From an uncultured Atopobium sp. (GTDB lineage: Bacteria; Actinomycetota; Coriobacteriia; Coriobacteriales; Atopobiaceae), in assembly GCA_946647055.1 (NCBI GenBank), contig CAMPCT010000164.1, positions 1-5,083 on the forward strand: a stretch of 5,083 nt of DNA, in the 5' to 3' direction. A model generated the notes under the pieces. That model made no database searches. It was not told the origin of the DNA and worked only from the letters and a program-made list of their open reading frames with translations. The translations under genes and the position numbers were made by a program. Shown here piece after piece: positions 1 to 5,083 of the stretch. The number at the start of each line of letters is the position of its first letter. Within the stretch, counting starts at the first letter, position 1.

Positions 1-2528
1 CAGCCCTCGAAAGCGCGCTGGAGGAGCAGGCCAAGGCCGTGCAGAAGGCGCAGAGCGCGGAGTACAAGGGGCTGCAACGCTCGCTGTCCAGGCAGGTGAG
101 CGAGTACTCGAAGGCGCTGAACCGCGAGCTGTCGGACTTGCAGAAGGCAAACTCCAAGCGCCTGTCGGAGGTCCAGAAGGCCAACGCGGACCAGCTCAAG
201 GACATGCAGAAATCCCAGGCCCGAGAAGTCAAGGAGTACGAGCGAACCACCGACGCGGCCATCAAGGAGATGGAGCGCAGGCGGGACAGGGCGCTCAAGC
301 TCATAGACGACGAGACCAGCGCGCGGACCAAGGCCATCGACGACCAGATAAAGGCGCTCGAAGGCCAGACCGACTCCGAGGACGCGGCGCTCAAGCAGCA
401 GGAGCGCCAGACGCGCATCTCGGAGCTTCAGAAGGCCACCGAGACCGAGAAGACCTACCGCAAGCGCGAAGCGGCGCGCGCAGAGCTTGCCGAGTACATG
501 GCGCAGGTGGAGCGCGAGGACCGCGAAACCGCGAGGAAAGAGCAGATAGCCGCCCTCAAGGAGCAGCGGGACGCCATCAAGGACCAGGCGGGGGACCGCA
601 AGGACGCCGTGCGCGAGCAGTACAGCGCGGAGGTGGACGCCTACAGGGAGTCCCGCGCGGAGATGCTGGAGGCCATGAAGGAGGCCCAGTCCGTCCAGGT
701 CGAGGCGATGAAAGAGGCCCAGGAAGAGCAAGTCAGCGCCATGAAGGAGGCCCAGGAAGAGCAGGTGCAGGCCTTGAGGGACGCCAACGAGGAGCGCCTG
801 ACGGCCATGCGCGAGGCCCAGCAGGACGAGCTGGACGCGCTCAGGGAGGCCCAGCAGGACCAGCTCGACGCGCTCAGGGCGAGCCAGCAGGAGCAGATGG
901 CGCTCGCGGAGCAGTCCTCCGCTGCGGCGGGCGGTGTGGCGAACGCTTCGGCGGAATCCTACGAGAGGGCGGCGGAGCTGGCCGACCTCGCCATCAAGGA
1001 CATGTCGGACAACGCGAACAAAATGGGCACCGACATAGGGCGCATCCAGGACGCCTACCGTGGGTTCTCGATGGGGAACTTCATGATGACGGACAACCTG
1101 AAGCTCGGGTACAACCAGGGCAGGCAGGAGATGGAGCGCCTGCTCGAAGACGCCGAGGCCATCAAGGCCAAGAACGGCGAGATGGCCGACTATTCCATAG
1201 ATTCGTTCGCCGACATCGTGGAGGCCATCCACACCGTGCAGGAGGAGATGGGCATCACGGGTACCACCGCGTCCGAGTCGAGCGACACGATACAGGGCTC
1301 GCTCGCCATGCTGGGGGCGTCGTGGGAGAACTTCCTGCTGGCGCTCACCAACCCGGACGCGGACTTGGGCGCGGCGGTGGACCAGCTGCTCGACTCGGCC
1401 CTGGCGGCTGCGGAGAACCTGCTTCCGAGGATCGGGATTCTACTGGACCGGGTCGGCGTGTTCCTGGAAGAGCACGCGCCCGTGGTCATCAGCAGGTTCA
1501 TCGACAGCGCGAAGACGTTTTTGGCGGAGCACTTCGGAATCACCGAGGAAGACCTCGGCGGGTTCATGGAGACCGTGCAGTCGGTGCTCGAAGGGGCGGT
1601 CGGTGTCATATCGTTCTTCACCGACTTCGGCGGCGCGGTGAACGGCGTGAAGGAGGCGGTGGAGGCGTTCCTCGTGCCGTTCGACGAGTACCTGGGTCCT
1701 GCGATCGAGTACATATCCGAGCAGTGGGAGAAGCTGACCGGGAAGATAGGAGATGGCGAGAAGGCCACCGACGACTCGAACACGGGCGTCAACCGCTGGA
1801 TAGAGGCGGCGGGGCGCGTCCTGATGCTGATACTCGGCGCGATAATCAACATCATAGGCTCCGTGATCGAGATAGTGAACATCGTCATAGACACGTGGAA
1901 CAACTTCAAGAAGACCATCGAGGACGTGGTCAAGGGCATCAAGGAGTTCGTGCACGGCGCCGGGGAGAAGTTCGGCGAGTTCAAGGAGGCCGTGGACGAG
2001 AAGGTGCAGGACGTCATCGACTTCTTCAAGAACCTTCCGCAGAACATAATCGACGCGCTCGGCGACCTCGGGGGAACGCTGCTCGAAGCGGGCGGGGACC
2101 TGATACAGGGCCTCATAGACGGCATCACCGGAGCGCCCGCGAGCATAGGCAACACCCTCATGGACGTGGTGGGCGGCGGCATCGACGGACTCAAGAACAT
2201 GCTGGGCATCGCGTCCCCGTCCAAGCTTTTCAAGAAGCTCGGCGAGTACACGATGGAGGGCATGGAGCAGGGCATCGAGGGCGAGGCCAGGAGCGTCGTG
2301 AGGACCATGCGCGGCGTGGCGTCCGACGTGTACGGGGCTGCTGACGGCGGCGTGTCCGCGTCGTTCGGTGCGCAGGCGTTCGGGCAGAGGGGCTTCGTCA
2401 TCAACATCCAGAGCATGAGCGTGCGGGACGACCGCGACATCGAGCGGGTGGCCGAGCAGCTGAACACCCTGATGCGCAGGGCGCAGCCCGCAGGCATGAA
2501 CGGAGGGGCTTACGCATGGAGCGCGTGA
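1..2528 (+). CDS. Phage tail tape measure protein (5' partial)
   Basis: The tape measure protein sets siphovirus tail length and occupies the tail tube lumen before DNA ejection. The frame is open from base 3, so the start lies upstream; the GTG at 39 sits inside the coiled coil and is unlikely to be the start. Residues are numbered from base 39. Residues 1-289 are charged, Ala/Gln-rich coiled coil. A conserved tape-measure segment follows: MSDNANKMGTD at 322, NLKLGY at 353, EAIHTVQEEMGITGTTA ending near 411, and GASWENFL around 429. A hydrophobic stretch (about 593-618) could be membrane-spanning. The C-terminus has the usual Gly-rich helices and GIASPSKLF at 723. I see no lysozyme or peptidase motif. 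The last 13 bases overlap Dit. Isoleucine is coded by ATA in 19 of 50 cases by hand count, unlike the two downstream genes. Family assignment is firm; full length is unknown. Confidence 0.95.
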   Translation, partial: ALESALEEQAKAVQKAQSAEYKGLQRSLSRQVSEYSKALNRELSDLQKANSKRLSEVQKANADQLKDMQKSQAREVKEYERTTDAAIKEMERRRDRALKLIDDETSARTKAIDDQIKALEGQTDSEDAALKQQERQTRISELQKATETEKTYRKREAARAELAEYMAQVEREDRETARKEQIAALKEQRDAIKDQAGDRKDAVREQYSAEVDAYRESRAEMLEAMKEAQSVQVEAMKEAQEEQVSAMKEAQEEQVQALRDANEERLTAMREAQQDELDALREAQQDQLDALRASQQEQMALAEQSSAAAGGVANASAESYERAAELADLAIKDMSDNANKMGTDIGRIQDAYRGFSMGNFMMTDNLKLGYNQGRQEMERLLEDAEAIKAKNGEMADYSIDSFADIVEAIHTVQEEMGITGTTASESSDTIQGSLAMLGASWENFLLALTNPDADLGAAVDQLLDSALAAAENLLPRIGILLDRVGVFLEEHAPVVISRFIDSAKTFLAEHFGITEEDLGGFMETVQSVLEGAVGVISFFTDFGGAVNGVKEAVEAFLVPFDEYLGPAIEYISEQWEKLTGKIGDGEKATDDSNTGVNRWIEAAGRVLMLILGAIINIIGSVIEIVNIVIDTWNNFKKTIEDVVKGIKEFVHGAGEKFGEFKEAVDEKVQDVIDFFKNLPQNIIDALGDLGGTLLEAGGDLIQGLIDGITGAPASIGNTLMDVVGGGIDGLKNMLGIASPSKLFKKLGEYTMEGMEQGIEGEARSVVRTMRGVASDVYGAADGGVSASFGAQAFGQRGFVINIQSMSVRDDRDIERVAEQLNTLMRRAQPAGMNGGAYAWSA
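6..335 (+). repeat. Hendecad coiled-coil repeat block 1 in the tape measure gene (10 x 33 bp)
   Basis: Ten consecutive 11-codon units can be laid out from base 6, for example VQKAQSAEYKG (39), LQKANSKRLSE (138), VQKANADQLKD (171) and MQKSQAREVKE (204). Position 1 of every unit is L, V, M, I or Y. Position 9 is hydrophobic or aromatic in eight of ten, and position 4 is usually A or S. The block probably begins upstream of the window. The units are diverged at DNA level, so this is protein periodicity rather than a recent DNA duplication. Net charge over the block is about +4 by hand count. Confidence 0.75.
609..905 (+). repeat. Hendecad coiled-coil repeat block 2 in the tape measure gene (9 x 33 bp)
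   Basis: Nine consecutive 11-codon units begin at 609, 642, 675, 708, 741, 774, 807, 840 and 873. Five have the form (M/L)-(K/R)-E-A-Q, for example MKEAQEEQVSA, MKEAQEEQVQA, MREAQQDELDA and LREAQQDQLDA. Position 1 is V, Y, M or L and position 9 is V, L or M in all nine. Several units are also alike in DNA: bases 813-845 and 846-878 differ at only two of 33 positions. Net charge is about -14 by hand count. The shared L-(K/R)-x-A-(N/Q) pattern suggests a common origin with block 1. Confidence 0.85.
2502..2508 (+). promoter_or_regulatory. Ribosome binding site for Dit
   Basis: GGAGGGG lies inside the end of the tape measure gene, 7 bases before the ATG at 2516. It is a strong Shine-Dalgarno match and fixes the Dit start, and with it the 13-base overlap with the upstream gene. 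Confidence 0.8.
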
Positions 2529-3235
2529 CGTTCAACGGGACGGTTCTGACCGCGAGTTACAAGGTGGCCTCGGAGAGGGGCGTGCCCAAGCCCAGGGTGG
2601 CCACGCAGGAAGTCCCAGGACTCGACGGGTACTTCGCGATGGGCACGGACTACGAGCCGCCCGAGGTGGTGCTCTACGTGTACGCCACGGGGATGGGCAG
2701 GGCGGAGCGCAGGGAAGCCGCGCACGACCTGATGAAGAAGCTTCTTGTCAGGGACTTCAAGCGGCTCGAATTCGGGGACGACGGGGGGAAGTACTACATG
2801 GCGCAGCCGTCCGGGGACCTCGACTTCCACGAGTTCGTCCGCAGCGGGTCGCTGACGGTGCCCATGCTGGTGAGGGACGCGGCCATGTACGGCGCGACGA
2901 AGACCGCGACGCTGGGCACGTCCGCGTCCACCGTGACCGTAGGCGGCAACTACCCGACAAGGCCCGTCGTGGCCTCATCTAACGCCACCAAGAGCAGCTC
3001 GAACCTGTGGGGCGTGCGCGTGGACGGAGGGGATTTCGCGAGGGTGCCGCTCACGTCTTCCGGCTCCGCCTCCGTGACCATCGACTGCGCCGCGAGGGCC
3101 GCGAGGGTCGCGGGCGCTGCGAGCATGGTGACGCTCGACTCCGACTGGCTCGAACTCGACCCCGGCAACAGGTCCGTGCGCATCGACCAGGGCGGCGGAA
3201 CCGCGACGCTCACATGGACGGAGAGGTGGCTGTAG
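2516..3235 (+). CDS. Distal tail protein Dit (siphovirus tail component family)
   Basis: Dit forms the ring at the distal end of the tail tube and links it to the tip hub. The 239-residue length is normal for a minimal Dit without an added carbohydrate-binding insertion. Visible hallmarks are FNG at 6-8, VPGLDG at 33-38, a helical stretch at 62-77, the LEFGDDGGKYYMA strand pair at 84-96, and a domain boundary near MYG at 124-126. The C-terminal half is Ser/Thr/Gly-rich beta structure, as in the galectin-like domain of this family, and ends in a typical LELDPGN...TLTWTERWL at 206-239. The DP usually seen before the YG is replaced by DAAM. The ATG at 2516 is chosen because GGAGGGG lies 7 bases upstream. 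It overlaps the tape measure gene by 13 bases in another frame and ends one base before Tal, which suggests coupled translation. Assignment rests on recognisable family pattern plus gene order (Sipho_tail, PF05709, expected). Confidence 0.9.
   Translation: MERVTFNGTVLTASYKVASERGVPKPRVATQEVPGLDGYFAMGTDYEPPEVVLYVYATGMGRAERREAAHDLMKKLLVRDFKRLEFGDDGGKYYMAQPSGDLDFHEFVRSGSLTVPMLVRDAAMYGATKTATLGTSASTVTVGGNYPTRPVVASSNATKSSSNLWGVRVDGGDFARVPLTSSGSASVTIDCAARAARVAGAASMVTLDSDWLELDPGNRSVRIDQGGGTATLTWTERWL
3220..3226 (+). promoter_or_regulatory. Ribosome binding site for Tal
   Basis: GGAGAGG lies inside the last codons of Dit, 10 bases before the ATG at 3237. The Dit stop (TAG, 3233-3235) and the Tal start are separated by a single C, so terminating ribosomes probably re-initiate here. 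Confidence 0.65.
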
Positions 3236-3236
3236 C

Positions 3237-5083
3237 ATGAGGCTCGCGGTTTTCGACCACGCCGACAACTACCTGTTCGACGTCTCGGGCGGAGACGTTT
3301 TCGAATGCAAGCGCACCGAGGAGGTCAACGGCGAGCACTCGCTCACCGTGACCACCGTCACGCGCTTGCAGCAGTCGCAACGGATTCTCGTGGGAGACGA
3401 GACGGGAACGTGGCGCGAGTACGTCGTGACGGGAGCGGACGAGCTGCACAGCGCGGGGGAGAGGGCCGTGGGGACATACTACTGCGTGTGGAGCCTCCAG
3501 CACGACCTGTCCGTCGTGTACGGCGACGACGTGGAGGTCGGCGGCAAGACGCCCGCCACGGCGAACGTCGCCATGTCCGCCGCGCTCGCCGGGACCAAGA
3601 GGTGGACGCTCGGGACGGTGAACGTCCCGGGGACCGCCACGATCGAGATGTTCGGCAACTCCGCGTGGGAGCGCGTGGGGCAGGTCGTGAGCGCCTACGG
3701 CGGCGAGGTCGAGGCCACGGTTACGGTCGATCCCGTGCACGGCGTCACGGGGCGCAGCGTGTCCCTCAAGGCCATGGTGGGGGCCACCAGGGTCACGAGG
3801 CGCTTCGACTGGGGCGGCGACGTCACGAGCATCCGCAGGAAGCCGCCCGAGGGGGCGAGGGTGTGCCGCATCATACCCGTGGGCAACGGGGACGACGTGA
3901 CCATCGAGGACGTGAACGGCGGCGTGCGGTACCTGGAGGACCCCGAGGCCAAGGCGGCGTTCAGGCTGCCGGACGGCTCGGGCGGGTGGGAGTACCCCAC
4001 GGCGGTCGTGAAGTTCGACACGGACGACGACAGGGTGCTGCTCGAAAAGGCCACGAGGCACCTGCACGACTACACGCGCCCCGTCCCGACGTACGAGGCG
4101 AGCGTGCTCCAGTACGCCGAGGCGGGCGCCGACATGAAGGGCGTGGAGCTGGGCGACCCCGTGAACATCGTGGACAGGGGTTTCAACCCGTCCGCGCCGC
4201 TCAGGCTGGAGGCGCGCGTCGTGAAGATCGTGACCACCCTCCTCGACCCCGCAGACGTGCAGCTCACGGTGGGCGCGATAGGAGCGCACCTCGCGGACTA
4301 CTTCAGGGCGCTGGACTCCAGGATGCAGGCAGTCCAGACGAGGCTCGACGCCATGTGGAAGGAAGGCGGGGCCACCCCCACCACCGCCGAGTACGTCGAG
4401 TGGCTGATGAAGCAGATGTCGGACCGCGTGAACGCCAGCGGCGGATACGTGTACCACGTGCCGGGGTACGGCATCAGGACGTACGACAAGGCCGTGACCG
4501 ACCCGATGGTCGGGTCGGAGGCGAGCAAGGTGGTGGCGCTCACTGGCGGCGGCATCGTGTTCGCGAATAGCAAGACGGCATCAGGCGATTGGGAGTGGAA
4601 GACCGTCATCGAATCGGGCCACATCGCCACCGAGCTGGTGACGGGTGGCAGGATAACGACGGGCTACATCGGCAATCCCGTGTCCGGCAACTACTGGAAC
4701 CTGGAGACCGGGGAGGTTCGCCTGCTTTCCACGACGGCTGTGGGCAACACGACCCTCGAAGCGATCGCCGAGGCGGCGTCGGACGCGGAGACCGCTGCAA
4801 TCAACGTGAGCGGCGACGTGTCGAAGCTCAAGGTCGGCACCACCAAGGGCGTGGACGTGCAATACGGGTTGTCATCGAGCATGTCTTCCAAGCCCACGTC
4901 ATGGCAGACCAAGGCGAACACGCTCTGGAACCAGAAGGGCAAGGTCCTCTGGACGAGGCAGAAGATCACCATGTACGACGGAAAGGTGACCTACTCCGAG
5001 CCGAGGGCGCTCTCGGACGGCAAGCAGCTCGTCAAGGACATCCGGGAGCAGTACTACCTCTCGACCTCCAAGGCGTCGCCGTC
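3237..5083 (+). CDS. Tail-associated lysin / tail-tip hub protein Tal (minor structural protein, 3' partial)
   Basis: Tal-type proteins form the hub below Dit and often carry host-contact or cell-wall-acting parts at the C-terminus. The frame runs 615 codons from ATG 3237 to the window edge without a stop. The N-terminus shows the family pattern: a short strand pair, then EEVNGEHSLTVT around residues 28-40. The hub region ends with LGDPVNIVD (305-313) and QLTVG (342-346), then a helix at about 349-377 (ADYFRALDSRMQAVQTRL). From 400 on there are segments common in Gram-positive phage tail tips: GGYVYHVPGYGIRTYD, WEWKTVIESG (452), GGRITTGYIGN (470-480) and NYWNLETGEV (485-494). A module starting at VQYGLSSS (541) recurs at EQYYLSTS (604). 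No peptidase or muramidase motif is visible, so 'lysin' refers to family position only. GGAGAGG at 3220 precedes the ATG by 10 bases. The larger open frames overlapping it, on both strands, are Arg- or His-rich shadows. Confidence 0.88.
   Translation, partial: MRLAVFDHADNYLFDVSGGDVFECKRTEEVNGEHSLTVTTVTRLQQSQRILVGDETGTWREYVVTGADELHSAGERAVGTYYCVWSLQHDLSVVYGDDVEVGGKTPATANVAMSAALAGTKRWTLGTVNVPGTATIEMFGNSAWERVGQVVSAYGGEVEATVTVDPVHGVTGRSVSLKAMVGATRVTRRFDWGGDVTSIRRKPPEGARVCRIIPVGNGDDVTIEDVNGGVRYLEDPEAKAAFRLPDGSGGWEYPTAVVKFDTDDDRVLLEKATRHLHDYTRPVPTYEASVLQYAEAGADMKGVELGDPVNIVDRGFNPSAPLRLEARVVKIVTTLLDPADVQLTVGAIGAHLADYFRALDSRMQAVQTRLDAMWKEGGATPTTAEYVEWLMKQMSDRVNASGGYVYHVPGYGIRTYDKAVTDPMVGSEASKVVALTGGGIVFANSKTASGDWEWKTVIESGHIATELVTGGRITTGYIGNPVSGNYWNLETGEVRLLSTTAVGNTTLEAIAEAASDAETAAINVSGDVSKLKVGTTKGVDVQYGLSSSMSSKPTSWQTKANTLWNQKGKVLWTRQKITMYDGKVTYSEPRALSDGKQLVKDIREQYYLSTSKASP
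4498..4518. other. Perfect 9-bp inverted repeat with 3-base loop inside Tal
   Basis: CCGACCCGA, a TGG loop, then TCGGGTCGG form a perfect GC-rich hairpin within the Tal coding frame, where it reads TDPMVGSE. No T-run follows, so it does not look like an intrinsic terminator. It may be a chance result of GC-rich coding sequence. Confidence 0.35.
4860..5083 (+). repeat. Tandem C-terminal module of Tal (one full copy, second copy cut by the window end)
   Basis: The protein segment at VQYGLSSSM (residues 541-549; Q542 codon at base 4860) is followed by a Trp-rich stretch (SWQTKANTLW, VLWTRQKITMYDG, VTYSEP). It recurs as EQYYLSTSKASP at 604-615, a spacing of 63 residues or 189 bases. The second copy is cut off by the window end. 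YxLSxS...W...P...WTR modules of this kind occur in C-terminal regions of Gram-positive phage tail-tip proteins. I infer a beta-sandwich spacer or surface-contact domain. Confidence 0.55.

Noticed and set aside
39..41. GTG at 39 as the start of the tape measure gene
   Set aside because: The frame is open upstream to the window edge and the 11-residue repeat pattern already runs through bases 6-38. I see no Shine-Dalgarno site at a suitable distance.
609..905. Regular 33-bp spacing as a CRISPR array or minisatellite outside a gene
   Set aside because: There are no spacers between conserved repeats. The periodicity is in codons of an open reading frame and is explained by hendecad coiled-coil units.
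1322..2344. Plus-strand open frame (340 codons) inside the tape measure gene
   Set aside because: It is an Arg/Gly/His-rich frame shadow; the tape measure frame carries all the family motifs in this stretch.
1190..2497. Long minus-strand open frame (435 codons) opposite the tape measure gene
   Set aside because: Composition is Ser/Pro/Met/Thr-rich, as expected for the antisense of GC-rich coding DNA. The plus strand has clear tape measure motifs through the same bases, and I recognise no family pattern in it.
3611..3629. CGGGACG / CGTCCCG inverted repeat with 5-base loop as a terminator
   Set aside because: It lies in the middle of the Tal frame (reads LGTVNVP), has no T-run after it, and a 7-bp stem is expected by chance in GC-rich DNA of this length.
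3210..4457. Long minus-strand open frame (415 codons) opposite Tal
   Set aside because: It is dominated by His, Arg, Val, Gly and Pro with no recognisable domain. It covers the Dit end and the Tal start, both well supported on the plus strand.
3305..4570. Plus-strand open frame (421 codons) overlapping Tal
   Set aside because: It is very Arg/Gly-rich and low in hydrophobic residues, with no good Shine-Dalgarno site. It is a shifted-frame shadow of Tal.
1..5083. A novel defence or accessory system hidden in the window
   Set aside because: All but one base lies in three standard tail genes, with no cargo gene, RNA gene or intergenic space that could hold one.

Overview
The window is a stretch of a siphovirus-type tail morphogenesis module, from a phage or prophage. 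It holds three consecutive plus-strand genes: the tape measure protein (5' end missing), the distal tail protein (Dit) and the tail-associated lysin/tail-tip protein (Tal; 3' end missing). This is the standard gene order in phages of Gram-positive hosts. The DNA is clearly GC-rich and third codon positions are mostly G or C. Together with tape measure and Tal sequences of the Gram-positive type, this suggests an actinobacterial host. Coriobacteriia (Eggerthella/Olsenella/Collinsella relatives) is my best guess, held with low confidence, because nothing in the window names the host.

Layout. Bases 1-2528 encode the tape measure protein. It has an N-terminal coiled coil built from two blocks of 11-residue repeats (about 6-335 and 609-905), then a conserved tape-measure segment (about 960-1350), a hydrophobic segment (about 1815-1870) and a typical C-terminal tail. 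Bases 2516-3235 encode Dit, which overlaps the tape measure gene by 13 bases. Bases 3237-5083 encode Tal, which starts one base after the Dit stop. The Tal frame stays open to the window edge with no stop in 615 codons. Its C-terminal part carries segments typical of Gram-positive phage tail tips and the start of a 63-residue tandem module.

How the genes work together. The tape measure protein sets tail length and lies in the tail tube lumen. Dit forms the ring joining the tube to the tip. Tal forms the hub below Dit and its C-terminal part reaches toward the cell surface. The tight spacing and Shine-Dalgarno sites inside the preceding genes point to one polycistronic message with translational coupling. 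I see no promoter, terminator, RNA gene, CRISPR array, integrase or attachment site, and no non-coding stretch longer than one base.

Most of the window is an ordinary tail module. The parts worth a second look are the 11-residue repeats in the tape measure gene (one adjacent pair of 33-base units is nearly identical at DNA level), the opposite net charge of the two repeat blocks, the heavy use of the ATA codon in the tape measure gene only, and the tandem C-terminal module in Tal.
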